Origin: Mucilaginibacter boryungensis
GTDB taxonomy: Bacteria > Bacteroidota > Bacteroidia > Sphingobacteriales > Sphingobacteriaceae
Assembly (NCBI RefSeq): GCF_015221995.1
Contig: NZ_JADFFM010000001.1
Location: forward strand, 2,666,001 to 2,730,000
DNA: 64,000 bases
Direction of reading: 5' to 3'
Shown: piece after piece, positions 26,994 to 34,585 of the stretch
Position numbering within the stretch: the stretch's first letter is position 1
Layout: each line of letters opens with the position of its first letter
The notes under the pieces: model-generated
What the model saw: the letters and a program-made list of their open reading frames with translations, nothing else
What the model was told of the DNA's origin: nothing
Database searches by the model: none
Translations under genes and position numbers: made by a program

Positions 26994-27752
26994 TCAGGCG
27001 TTTTTCAGCTCCTTATCCTTTTTCATTGAGAACAACAGGACTAATACCAGTAGCCCGGCCGTAATTAAAGCAGCAATGCCCCTGCTAAAGTTTAAACCTC
27101 CATCGGCTACAGGCTTTGTTAAAAAGTCGCCGAAGGTGGCCCCAAACGGCCGTGTAAACACAAAGGCTATCCAGAAAAGCAGGATATCGTTTAATTTGGT
27201 GAAATAATGTAGCAGCATAACAATACCAATAATGCCCGCGGTTATGGCGGCGCCTGCTAAATAACTCAGTCCTATATTATCACTTAAGTAATCGCCGAAA
27301 GCGGTACCTAAGCTATTGGAGATCAGTATGGCCGTCCAATAAAAGGCTTCTGTACTTCGCTTGGTCACCGGGTAAACCCTGATACCTTTTTCTTGTTTAT
27401 GCCATAAAAATAAAGTCAGCATCAAACAGACGAATAACAACAACGAGCCCGCTATATAGCCCAGTCCAAGGGTCCTGTCCATTAGATCGGAAATCTCCAT
27501 GCCCAGCGTGGTTGTACTTACAATAACCAGCCAAAAAAGCGGCGGATAATACTTAGCGGCTTTTAATTGAAATGCTAGCACAACTAAAAACAACACGACA
27601 GTAATTACCAGGCCAATCACATATCCCAGGTTTAAACTCATGGACAAAAAATCGCCTAAAATTTCACCTAATGTGGTAGATAGCACCTTCATTATCCAGA
27701 AATACAAGGTGATCCTGGCCACTTTGTTTAACACCGTTGCTTTACTTTCCAT
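26994..27752 (-). CDS. COG4705-like membrane protein with four internal repeats
   Basis: 252-residue integral membrane protein resembling COG4705 (uncharacterised membrane-anchored proteins). It contains four copies of a two-helix unit, each with a GEILGDFLSM..LGYVIG-like pattern: LGEILGDFLSMSLNLGY, LGMEISDLMDRTLGLGY, LGTAFGDYLSDNIGLSY and FGATFGDFLTKPVADGG. The Asp and Gly positions are conserved and buried acidic residues suggest ion or small-solute handling, but this is inference. It starts MESKATVLNKVARIT and ends in a charged KKDKELKNA tail. It converges on the T9SS gene with a 38-bp gap and no obvious terminator. Confidence 0.75.
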   Translation of the reverse strand: MESKATVLNKVARITLYFWIMKVLSTTLGEILGDFLSMSLNLGYVIGLVITVVLFLVVLAFQLKAAKYYPPLFWLVIVSTTTLGMEISDLMDRTLGLGYIAGSLLLFVCLMLTLFLWHKQEKGIRVYPVTKRSTEAFYWTAILISNSLGTAFGDYLSDNIGLSYLAGAAITAGIIGIVMLLHYFTKLNDILLFWIAFVFTRPFGATFGDFLTKPVADGGLNFSRGIAALITAGLLVLVLLFSMKKDKELKNA

Positions 27753-27871
27753 TCTGATGCTACAATTTGCGCGTTATTTTGTTCTCAGGCTGTGGTTGGT
27801 TTGTCTCCCACAACCCGGGCGGAGCTATTAGGAATTGTTGGTGACAATACATTATCCGGAGATTAAACTAA

Positions 27872-28023
27872 ACGTTCCGATGGAACGTAATAAATACTGG
27901 CTTACATTTCTACCAACCAATCGTTCCTAATGGCACGGTTCTTATTTTTCATCCCCTTAGGGATGTTTGGTGGGTAGAAAAAAGAAGAAATTGTAACGTT
28001 CCATCGGAACGATTGGTAAATTG
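27872..28023. repeat. Family D inverted pair (ACGTTCCGATGGAACGT / AACGTTCCATCGGAACG)
   Basis: Two short GTTCCGATGGAAC-type palindromes bracket a larger inverted structure: ACCAACCAATCGTTCC on the left pairs with GGAACGATTGGTAAA on the right, and CCCCTTAGGG lies at the centre. It looks like a compact mobile-element-like hairpin of about 150 bp. Confidence 0.65.
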
Positions 28024-28107
28024 ACCAATATGCCTTTTTGTGAGCTTACCACCCAGAGGGAATCACACAATCTCACGCCTTCTAATCTTCCGAATGTTTG
28101 TTGGTGC

Positions 28108-28176
28108 CGTTGTTGGAGTTGTCTCCAACAACCTGCGCGGGGGGCTTTAGAAATTGTTGGTGACAACACCAACAAT
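28108..28176. repeat. Family C palindromes (GTTGTTGGAGTTGTCTCCAACAAC type)
   Basis: GTTGTTGGAG...CTCCAACAAC at 28108-28132 and ATTGTTGGTG...CACCAACAAT at 28153-28176 are two perfect hairpins about 20 bp apart. The first is repeated almost exactly at 28325-28350. Confidence 0.75.
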
Positions 28177-28190
28177 GGCAATAATCTTCC

Positions 28191-28281
28191 CGTCATCCTG
28201 AACTTGTTTCAGGATCTCACTTGCTGAGTGGACATTTGCATTAACAAGCATATGGGATGCCGAAACAAGTTCGGCATGACG
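28191..28281. repeat. Family B element (CGTCATCCTGAACTTG ... AAGTTCGGCATGACG)
   Basis: 91-bp imperfect inverted repeat. The outer arms CGTCATCCTGAACTTGTTTC and GAAACAAGTTCGGCATGACG pair with few mismatches around a 50-bp centre. A minimal version is found at 60831-60860 between leuD and leuB. Confidence 0.75.
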
Positions 28282-28324
28282 TATAATAGATTAAATATTA
28301 CGCTTTCACCAGTCGTGCTTCATG

Positions 28325-28350
28325 CCGTTGTTGGAGTTGTCTCCAACAAC
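28325..28350. repeat. Family C palindrome, second copy
   Basis: GTTGTTGGAGTTGTC followed by TCCAACAAC repeats the palindrome at 28108-28132 and lies about 60 bp from the 3' end of the RsmB-like gene, where it could act as a transcript-end hairpin. Confidence 0.7.
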
Positions 28351-28411
28351 CTGCGTGACTGCTCTTCCTATCGGGGATAGTTCGCTACCGCTCACTATGA
28401 CGTGCCGATAG

Positions 28412-29572
28412 TTATTTCAACAGCCGCGCGGCAAACATGGTATCGGCTTTACGGCCGTAGCCTTTAAGTACGGTTTGCTCTTCTACTTTAAGGCCAAGTT
28501 CATTAACTATGTAATCTACCACATCTTCGTTCTCGGCTTTAAAAACCGAGCAGGTAATGTAAATGAGCGGTTTGCCTGGCTTCAGATATTTTACCACGTT
28601 GCTTACAATGGCTTTTTGCAGGCCGTTAAAAAAATCGATACGCGGGTGGCTAAACTGACTGATCATTTCGGGGGTACGCCCCCAGGTGCCCGAGCCACTG
28701 CAGGGCGCATCCAGGATAATACCGTCAAAGGCATAATCGTGCAGTTCGGGGTCGACGTTTTGGGTAAGGTCAATAATTTTTTTCTGGTACTTATGCAGGC
28801 CCGAGCGCTGAAAGCGCTCGTCCAGGTTGGCCAGTACTGATTCACGGATATCGGATACCACCAGCTTCAGGTTAGGTTCCTGTTCGTGCAGCAGCAGTGA
28901 TTTACCGCCCGATGCCGCGCAGGCATCCCACCAGCTTTCCCACTTAGCAGGCTTAAAAAAATTAGCCGTTTGCTGCGATGAATAGTCCTGCACCTCAAAC
29001 CAGTGCTGGGCCGGGAAAATGGTTTCCAGGCGTATGCCGTTGGGCATACTGATGCAGTTATTGCCTTCATCTTTAAAATTCACCCCCGCCCTGTTCAACT
29101 CGGCTTTTACCTGCGTTTCAAAACCCTTGCGTACGCGGATAAACAGATCAGGCTGGGTAAAATACGATTTCAGGAAAGCTTGCTTATCTATTCCCGGCGA
29201 TAACCGGTCGGCCCAGGGAAAAACATCTTCCAGTTTAAAGCCGGGGTAAACATCCTTCACCATTTGCAGCTTCTTATCTATCGGCATTTCCGCGCATAAA
29301 GCCCATTCGGGCCTAAAATGCTGCAGGAACGAGTTTACCTGCGCATTGCATAAAAACTCGGCAACAACCAAACGCTCATCGGCAGGCAGATCGGCCAGGG
29401 CCTTACCCAAACGGAAATAGTTATAAACCAACCTGCCGGCAACCCGCCTGTCGGTTGAACCCATTTGCTTATTTTGCCTGTAGAAGCCCGGCAGGAACTT
29501 ACCCAGCGGCGTATCGGCCGGATATTCATCCAATATACGCTGAAAAGTTTTAAGCTGGTTCAGAGCTTTCAT
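28412..29572 (-). CDS. RsmB/NOP family SAM-dependent RNA cytosine methyltransferase
   Basis: 386-residue RNA m5C methyltransferase. An N-terminal helical, NusB-like region (about 1-130) is followed by a Rossmann-fold methyltransferase domain. The SAM site is at WDACAASGGKSLLLHE (about 220), motif IV is DAPCSGSGTWGR and motif VI is ITCSVFKAEN. Both cysteines used by RsmB-type enzymes (motifs IV and VI) are present. RsmB itself methylates C967 of 16S rRNA; whether this protein targets that base is not provable here. Its ATG overlaps the stop of the binding-protein-like lipoprotein gene by 4 bp, so it is the third gene of guaA-lipoprotein-methyltransferase. Confidence 0.9.
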   Translation of the reverse strand: MKALNQLKTFQRILDEYPADTPLGKFLPGFYRQNKQMGSTDRRVAGRLVYNYFRLGKALADLPADERLVVAEFLCNAQVNSFLQHFRPEWALCAEMPIDKKLQMVKDVYPGFKLEDVFPWADRLSPGIDKQAFLKSYFTQPDLFIRVRKGFETQVKAELNRAGVNFKDEGNNCISMPNGIRLETIFPAQHWFEVQDYSSQQTANFFKPAKWESWWDACAASGGKSLLLHEQEPNLKLVVSDIRESVLANLDERFQRSGLHKYQKKIIDLTQNVDPELHDYAFDGIILDAPCSGSGTWGRTPEMISQFSHPRIDFFNGLQKAIVSNVVKYLKPGKPLIYITCSVFKAENEDVVDYIVNELGLKVEEQTVLKGYGRKADTMFAARLLK

Positions 29573-30870
29573 TCCACAGGTTTTAAATCGAAGTTGGTGT
29601 ATTTATACAGCGTTACATGGGTGTTTACATAGCCAACGCCCGGCAAAGCCACAAAGTGAAAAGTATTATGTAAGCCTTCAAAATCCTGGTAACCCAAAAC
29701 CGTATTGGCCGTCATAAAATTAAGGGCCACATCCAGATTATTGCTAAAATATCGTCCCTTAGATAACTTGCTGGCTATATCGCCAAAATACATGGCCTCA
29801 TCAAAACCCTTTATCGCATATTCTCCCGGTTCGGCGCGGTAGGCTTTGCGGTAGGCCTTTAAAAATTTCATCACCCGCGGCGATTTATAATTCACCTTAT
29901 CGGCGGCTGTAATGTAGGTATGCAGGCGTTCCAGCAGTTCGAGTTTCAGGTAATCGGCATCTTCCCAGTTAGGGTGCCCAAATATGGTTACCGGGTAATG
30001 TTGTTTCTGCAGCAGATCAAGCGAGTGCAGCGTTACCTGTAAAAACTGCTGGTTGGTAGCAGGGATAACGAATACATTATCCCCCGTGGTAGATAACTGG
30101 GGCAACAGGGCGCTTAAATTTCCACGCACCACGGTTAGTTCCACCACCTTTATCCGTTTTTTACCAAGACTGTCTATCGCCTTTTTAAACGGGATAATGT
30201 ATTTATTATCTTCGGTGTACCCGGATTTAAGGATGAACACCTTTTTCGCCTTCAGCTGGTTGTTTATATAAGCCGCCACGTGCCAGCAATGATATTGCAA
30301 TGGCGGCACCATGGTAACCAAATTGGGGTTTTTATAATCTGTTGGGGTGGATGGCGATAGCGGCGATACGATGATACGCTTTAAACTTGGCGAAGCCAGC
30401 GTAAAGCTTTTTACCTCTTCGGGGTAAACCGGGCCTACTATTACATTACTGGTGCGCACTTTGGTATTAAGCGCCAGGTTATGGGCTTGCGCGGCAGCAT
30501 CGTTAGTATCAAAAACCTGCAGTTTAAAACTTTCGCCCGCGACGGTCAACGAATCGAGCCCGAGTTTAAAACCCTGGTAATATTCCATGGCCAGATTAGC
30601 TTTTGCCAGCCCATCACGCGAAGCGCCGCGACTCAAATCAAGTTCGTTTAAGTGGAACGGCAGCAATAACGAAATGACCGGCACAGGCGGCGGTAAGCGT
30701 TTAGCTTCCACCGGTTTTTTAACAACAACTGCGGGTGTATCAGCGGGCTTTACAGGTGTAGCCACCGGGCGCACTTTTGGCGAACACGCTGCCAGCAGCA
30801 CGGTTATGGCTACAAATATTAACCGCTTATTCCCACTCAATGGTTGCAGGCGGTTTTGAACTAATGTCAT
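29569..30870 (-). CDS. Periplasmic-binding-protein type 1 (LivJ-like) lipoprotein
   Basis: 433-residue protein with a hydrophobic signal and lipobox (VLLAACSPK), a Pro/Lys-rich linker ([22 protein letters not shown]), and a two-lobed type 1 binding fold. Landmarks are [47 protein letters not shown] and [16 protein letters not shown]. Related domains bind amino acids for ABC importers, but no permease or ATPase is adjacent, so a solitary sensor or envelope-assembly role is possible. Its ATG lies 44 bp inside guaA; a TTG at 30840 would give a more typical short signal. The end overlaps the RsmB-like gene. Confidence 0.78.
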   Translation of the reverse strand: MTLVQNRLQPLSGNKRLIFVAITVLLAACSPKVRPVATPVKPADTPAVVVKKPVEAKRLPPPVPVISLLLPFHLNELDLSRGASRDGLAKANLAMEYYQGFKLGLDSLTVAGESFKLQVFDTNDAAAQAHNLALNTKVRTSNVIVGPVYPEEVKSFTLASPSLKRIIVSPLSPSTPTDYKNPNLVTMVPPLQYHCWHVAAYINNQLKAKKVFILKSGYTEDNKYIIPFKKAIDSLGKKRIKVVELTVVRGNLSALLPQLSTTGDNVFVIPATNQQFLQVTLHSLDLLQKQHYPVTIFGHPNWEDADYLKLELLERLHTYITAADKVNYKSPRVMKFLKAYRKAYRAEPGEYAIKGFDEAMYFGDIASKLSKGRYFSNNLDVALNFMTANTVLGYQDFEGLHNTFHFVALPGVGYVNTHVTLYKYTNFDLKPVE

Positions 30871-32356
30871 ATACTACCCTGTTTATTCCCTTAACGTTGT
30901 TAATGATCTCGTTACTGATCTTGGCCAGCAAATCGTACGGCAGGTGGCACCAGTCGGCGGTCATTCCGTCTAACGATTCCACTGCACGCAGGCAAACTAC
31001 ATTCTCGTAAGTGCGCTCATCGCCCATTACGCCTACGCTTTGTACAGGCAAATAGATAGCGCCTGCCTGCCAAACTTTATCATAAACACCGGCACTACGC
31101 AAATTGTTGATATAAATTGCATCTGCCTCCTGTAATATCGCTACTTTCTCGGGGGTGATCTCGCCTAATATCCTGATAGCCAGTCCGGGGCCCGGGAATG
31201 GGTGACGGCCTAAAATATTATCATCTATTTGCAGGGCTTTACCTACGCGGCGTACTTCGTCTTTAAACAGGGTGTTCAGCGGCTCAACCACTTTCAGTTT
31301 CATAAAATCGGGCAAGCCACCCACGTTATGGTGCGATTTAATGGTAGCCGATGGCCCTTTCACCGAAACAGACTCGATCACATCCGGGTAAATAGTGCCC
31401 TGGCCCAGCCATTTCACATCCTGTACCTGGTGCGCCTCGTCATCAAACACCTCAATAAACACGCGACCGATGGCCTTACGTTTTTTCTCAGGATCAGATA
31501 GTCCGCTTAAGGCATCGTAAAACCGTTGTTTGGCATCAACCCCTTTAACGTTCAGGCCCATGTGTTTGTACGATTCCAAGACCGACTCGAACTCGTTTTT
31601 ACGCAGCAGGCCATTATCAACAAAAATGCAATATAGATTTTTGCCGATAGCGTGGTGCAGCAATACCGCCGCTACCGATGAATCGACCCCGCCTGAGAGG
31701 CCTAATACTACTTTATCATCGCCCAGTTTTTCTTTCAGGGCGGCAATGGTGGTTTCTACAAAGCTGTCGGGCGTCCAGTCCTGGTGGCAGCCGCAAATAT
31801 CAACCAAAAAGTTTTGCAGCAATTGCTTGCCGTCAATACTGTGTGTAACCTCGGGGTGGAACTGTATGCCGTAGGTTTGCGTTCCTTTAATTTGATAGGC
31901 CGCTACTTTTACCGTCTCGGTACTGGCAATCACTTCATAATCATCCGCTATCCGGGCTATGGTATCCGCATGCGACATCCATACCTGCGAATTTTCAGGG
32001 ATGAGTTTGAACAGCGGGTTATCTTTTTTAATATAATCTAAATTGGCACGACCGTATTCGCGTGTGCTTGAGGCCATTACCTCGCCGCCGCCAAAATGAG
32101 CCATGTATTGCGCGCCATAACAAACGCCCAATAAAGGCAGCTTGCCATGTACATTCTTATAATCGTAATGCAGTGCATCTTCCTGCCTAACCGAATATGG
32201 GCTACCCGAAAGGATAACGCCTTTTACGCTATCATCAATGGCAGGCGGATTGTTAAATGGATGTATTTCGCAGTAGATGTTTAGTTCCCTGACACGGCGT
32301 GCGATAAGCTGGGTGAACTGAGAGCCGAAGTCAAGAATGAGGATTTTTTCTTGCAT
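30827..32356 (-). CDS. guaA: GMP synthase (glutamine-hydrolysing)
   Basis: 509-residue enzyme converting XMP to GMP with ATP and glutamine. The N-terminal class I glutamine amidotransferase has its nucleophile C79 in [17 protein letters not shown] and the catalytic HPE in [11 protein letters not shown]. The ATP-pyrophosphatase domain has its P-loop in [15 protein letters not shown] (about 220). The C-terminal dimerisation domain ends in [16 protein letters not shown], the typical GuaA tail. The length is normal. It is the first gene of an overlapping three-gene run, preceded by about 600 bp of repeats that leave only a short space for its promoter. Confidence 0.98.
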   Translation of the reverse strand: MQEKILILDFGSQFTQLIARRVRELNIYCEIHPFNNPPAIDDSVKGVILSGSPYSVRQEDALHYDYKNVHGKLPLLGVCYGAQYMAHFGGGEVMASSTREYGRANLDYIKKDNPLFKLIPENSQVWMSHADTIARIADDYEVIASTETVKVAAYQIKGTQTYGIQFHPEVTHSIDGKQLLQNFLVDICGCHQDWTPDSFVETTIAALKEKLGDDKVVLGLSGGVDSSVAAVLLHHAIGKNLYCIFVDNGLLRKNEFESVLESYKHMGLNVKGVDAKQRFYDALSGLSDPEKKRKAIGRVFIEVFDDEAHQVQDVKWLGQGTIYPDVIESVSVKGPSATIKSHHNVGGLPDFMKLKVVEPLNTLFKDEVRRVGKALQIDDNILGRHPFPGPGLAIRILGEITPEKVAILQEADAIYINNLRSAGVYDKVWQAGAIYLPVQSVGVMGDERTYENVVCLRAVESLDGMTADWCHLPYDLLAKISNEIINNVKGINRVVYDISSKPPATIEWE

Positions 32357-32500
32357 GGGCGAAGATAGGCATTAGCTTTGAATTTCGGAATGCGGAATTT
32401 CAATTTCAGATTCCGCTGTCTCGTCATTGCCAGAAACGAAGCAATGTCTACGTTAGCATTTCATTAGGCCTGGTAAATCAGTTAATGAGCGTCAGTGGAT

Positions 32501-32533
32501 GTTCTTTTTCTTTTTCCGCAAAAGAAAAAGAAC
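32501..32533. repeat. Perfect A/G-rich hairpin (GTTCTTTTTCTTTT / AAAAGAAAAAGAAC)
   Basis: A 14-bp perfect stem with the 5-nt loop TCCGC. It could form a stable RNA hairpin or cruciform and is one of the elements of the repeat mosaic. Confidence 0.75.
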
Positions 32534-32656
32534 CAAAAAGAAAACTCCCGGCTGGCGCAATCACCTGTTCGTGGGTCTGTGCTTGCGCAGGTGCAGTAGC
32601 AACCGGCGATTCCGATGCCGGGTTTAGGACGGTTATTAAGGGTTTATCACGTCAGC

Positions 32657-32700
32657 GCCTCACCTAAATCCTCTCCTATGGAGAGGGCAGGGTGAGGCTC
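32657..32700. repeat. Family E element (CCTCACCTAAATCCTCTCC ... GGAGAGG ... GTGAGG)
   Basis: The arms CCTCACC / GGTGAGG and CCTCTCC / GGAGAGG are nested around TAT. A longer relative separates ilvC and leuC at 58705-58798. Confidence 0.72.
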
Positions 32701-32750
32701 AAAAGAGCGTTGGCCTGGCGAAAAAAGCGGGCCGGCGCTGGCGGGAATGC

Positions 32751-32785
32751 CGTTTCAAATCCACTCCGTGGATAAATTTGAAACG
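32751..32785. repeat. Hairpin CGTTTCAAAT-CCAC-TCCG-TGG-ATAAATTTGAAACG
   Basis: Inverted repeat with outer arms CGTTTCAAAT and ATTTGAAACG and an inner CCAC/GTGG stem; a single copy in this window. Confidence 0.65.
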
Positions 32786-32823
32786 CAGGGCGGGCTGAAG
32801 CTTTTTTTTCGCCTTGGTTTTTG

Positions 32824-32852
32824 GATACTTTTGGGCTTAAGCCAAAAGTATC
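32824..32852. repeat. Hairpin GATACTTTTGG / CCAAAAGTATC
   Basis: Perfect 11-bp stem around GCTTAAG, about 100 bp upstream of the GNAT gene; a single copy in this window. Confidence 0.65.
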
Positions 32853-32955
32853 TAGGCCCCTGCGGCTATGAGCAGACTATCCTAAAAAAAGCAATGACTT
32901 TTCCCAACAGAGAAACCCGTAGCATTATCAGAAAAATTCCTATTTTACACCCACT

Positions 32956-33483
32956 ATGCACTTCCGCCTGGCTACATTTGAAGATATTCCCGAACTACAA
33001 GACCTGATCGCTTTATCCGTTCGCGGGTTAAGCGCGGGGTATTACACGCCCCGGCAAATTGAAAGCGCGATTGAATATGTTTTTGGGGTGGATAGTCAGC
33101 TTATAGCCGATGGCACTTATTACCTGCTGGAGCTTGACGATACCATTGCAGCCTGCGGCGGCTGGAGTAAACGCAATACGCTTTACGGCGGTAATCAATA
33201 TAAAGAGCAGGAAGACCCGCTGCTTAACCCGGCTATAGACGCCGCCCGCATCCGCGCTTTTTTTGTACATCCTGATTATGCGCGCCGTGGTATAGGCCGG
33301 CAGTTAATAAACCATTGCGAACAGGCCGCCCAAAACGCAGGCTTTAAAACTTTTGAATTAGGCGCTACCCTGCCGGGCGTACCGTTATATGAAGCGATGG
33401 GCTATAACGTTGTCGAACGTGTCGACGTTCCCATGCCTGACGGCGAAACGCTGGGGATTGTGAAGATGCGGAAGGCGGTGTAA
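32956..33483 (+). CDS. GNAT family N-acetyltransferase
   Basis: 175-residue acetyl-CoA-dependent acetyltransferase. The N-terminus MHFRLATFEDIPELQDLI is the usual GNAT start. The acetyl-CoA pyrophosphate-binding loop is FFVHPDYARRGIGRQLINH (RRGIGR, about 98-120), followed by the C-terminal strand GATLPGVPLYEAMGY. The substrate (small amine, protein N-terminus or antibiotic) cannot be predicted. It is a single-gene unit flanked upstream by the 600-bp repeat mosaic and downstream by a short A-rich, repeated stretch. Confidence 0.88.
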   Translation: MHFRLATFEDIPELQDLIALSVRGLSAGYYTPRQIESAIEYVFGVDSQLIADGTYYLLELDDTIAACGGWSKRNTLYGGNQYKEQEDPLLNPAIDAARIRAFFVHPDYARRGIGRQLINHCEQAAQNAGFKTFELGATLPGVPLYEAMGYNVVERVDVPMPDGETLGIVKMRKAV

Positions 33484-33667
33484 GCTTCGTAAATTATTGT
33501 AGAATCTGTCCAAAAGTACCTTTTCTAAAAATCGCTAAAAAAGCATAAGTCGGGCTAACCCGATATCAATAAAAGCTAAAAAAGCGCAAAAATCGCTAAA
33601 AACAGGTCTTGGTTTTCACCGGTAGATTTCGTATATTATGGTAAAGTTCTTTGATGCTGGGGCGATG
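33484..33667. other. Short A-rich intergenic stretch with direct repeats
   Basis: 184 bp between convergent genes. It contains two copies of AAAAATCGCTAAAAA (near 33526 and 33587), additional AGCTAAAAAAGC units, and a TCGGGCTAACCCGA palindrome at 33551-33564 that could end transcription from either side. No coding potential was seen. Confidence 0.5.
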
Positions 33668-34477
33668 TTAAAAACGCTCCTCAATGCCCAATCCGAACAG
33701 GGCGAAGTCATATTTCACCGGATCGGCAGGATCGAACTCGCGCAAACGCCCGGTTAATTCTACCGCAGTTTGCCAGTCTGTTTGCTTTCTTTGGATAAGA
33801 TTTAATTTGCGGGCCACACGGTCGACATGTAGATCGCAGGGGATGATAAGATCGTACATTTTTATCTGGTCCCAAATACCAAAATCGACACCATTACCAT
33901 CCTTGCGCACCATCCACCGAAGGAACATATTCAGCCGCTTACAGGTTGATTTTTGCGAAGGCGAGGAAACATGCTTTTTAGTACGGTGCGGATAATCGGG
34001 TAAGGAGAAGAAGTAGTTGCGAAAGTGATTTAAGCAATCTTCTACCCCCCGGCCCCCTAAAGGGGGAGTTTGATTTGCTTGCTCCCGCTTTAGGGGGCCG
34101 GGGGGCTTTGGTACAAACGCATCTTGCAGCGATTGATGGTTTTCATAATGATACCTGAAGAACGCGATAAAGTACAGCGTATCGATATCGTTAAAAGTGC
34201 GGTGTTTGAATTTTAGCAGCTTTTTAAGATCGGGCTCCTGGTGGTTCATGATGAAATCATACGGCGCACCATCCATCAGGGCAATCAGTTCTTTACACTT
34301 ATTGATGATAGTTACCCGCTGCCCCCAGGCCAGTGTAGCCGCCCAAAATCCCATGATCTCGATATCCTGCTTTTTAGTAAACATATGCGGGATAGAGATG
34401 GGATCGTTAGCGATAAACCCGGGCTGGTTGTATTGGGCTACTTTGGCGTCGAGGAAGGCTTTGAGGTTTTCTATCAT
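33668..34477 (-). CDS. TIGR02757/DUF2400 family protein with in-frame repeat insertion
   Basis: 269-residue member of TIGR02757 (DUF2400), a conserved bacterial family of unknown biochemical function with helix-hairpin-helix DNA-glycosylase-like character. Landmarks are IPHMFTKKQDIEIMGFWAATLAWGQR, FRNYFFSLP, RLNMFLRWMVRKDGNGVDFGIW, DLHVDRVARKLNLI, and a C-terminal DPVKYDFALFGLGIEE. Between the conserved halves, residues about 124-145 (PPGPLKREQANQTPPLGGRG) are encoded by a CCCCTAAAGGGG-type palindromic repeat (34045-34105) that keeps the frame. The domain downstream is intact, so the protein is probably functional with an extra loop. Confidence 0.88.
   Translation of the reverse strand: MIENLKAFLDAKVAQYNQPGFIANDPISIPHMFTKKQDIEIMGFWAATLAWGQRVTIINKCKELIALMDGAPYDFIMNHQEPDLKKLLKFKHRTFNDIDTLYFIAFFRYHYENHQSLQDAFVPKPPGPLKREQANQTPPLGGRGVEDCLNHFRNYFFSLPDYPHRTKKHVSSPSQKSTCKRLNMFLRWMVRKDGNGVDFGIWDQIKMYDLIIPCDLHVDRVARKLNLIQRKQTDWQTAVELTGRLREFDPADPVKYDFALFGLGIEERF
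34045..34105. repeat. Family F palindromic element inside a coding sequence
   Basis: CCCCCCGGCCCCCTAAAGGG on one side and GCTTTAGGGGGCCGGGGGG on the other form a long inverted repeat about 61 bp across, located within the TIGR02757 gene and read in frame. The same arm vocabulary occurs between ilvD and ilvB at 55041-55110, where it is intergenic. Confidence 0.85.
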
Positions 34478-34490
34478 GATATATCAAAAA

Positions 34491-34573
34491 CGTCATTGCG
34501 AGGAACGAAGCAATCTCCCAATAAGCATATCTGCTTAGCAAAGCTTTGAGATTGCTTCGTTCCTCGCAATGAC
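34491..34573. repeat. Family A palindromic element (CGTCATTGCGAGGAACGAAG type)
   Basis: The outer arms CGTCATTGCGAGGAACGAAG CAATCTC and GAGATTG CTTCGTTCCTCGCAATGACG are perfectly complementary over 27 bp around a 29-bp centre. It lies between the TIGR02757 gene and the 3' end of the cystathionine enzyme gene. A copy with a weaker centre lies on the other side of that gene at 35755-35851. Confidence 0.88.
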
Positions 34574-34585
34574 GCGTGTGTATGT

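Larger units (their letters stand above)
27753..28411. repeat. Gene-free block of several palindromic repeat families
   Basis: 659 bp without a credible gene. Read left to right it holds a degenerate GTTGG-type element (about 27793-27850), a CGTTCCGATGGAACG pair (27872-28023), two GTTGTTGGAG palindromes with an ATTGTTGGTGACAACACC element (28108-28176 and 28325-28350), and a GTCATCCTGAACTTG...GTTCGGCATGACG element (28191-28281). Apparent reading frames here are only the repeats. Confidence 0.8.
32357..32955. repeat. Gene-free mosaic of palindromic elements upstream of guaA
   Basis: 599 bp between divergent guaA and the GNAT gene. No credible gene was seen. It contains a half copy of family A (TCGTCATTGC...GAAGCAATG, about 32421-32449), a perfect AAAGAAAAAG hairpin (32501-32533), a family E element (32657-32700), a GTTTCAAATCCAC hairpin (32751-32785) and a GATACTTTTGG hairpin (32824-32852). 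The stretch around 32540-32640 is GC-richer and unassigned. Confidence 0.78.

Noticed and set aside
27957..28227. Frames on both strands between the COG4705-like and RsmB-like genes
   Set aside because: They translate palindromic repeats only.
27753..28411. CRISPR array
   Set aside because: Repeats are few, of different families, palindromic, and lack regular unique spacers; no cas genes nearby.
32485..32667. Short plus-strand reading frame upstream of the GNAT gene
   Set aside because: It is made of the A/G-rich hairpin and other repeats, with no family signature and no conserved-looking start.
32747..33007. Plus-strand frame overlapping the start of the GNAT gene
   Set aside because: It spans two palindromic hairpins and overlaps the real GNAT start in another frame.
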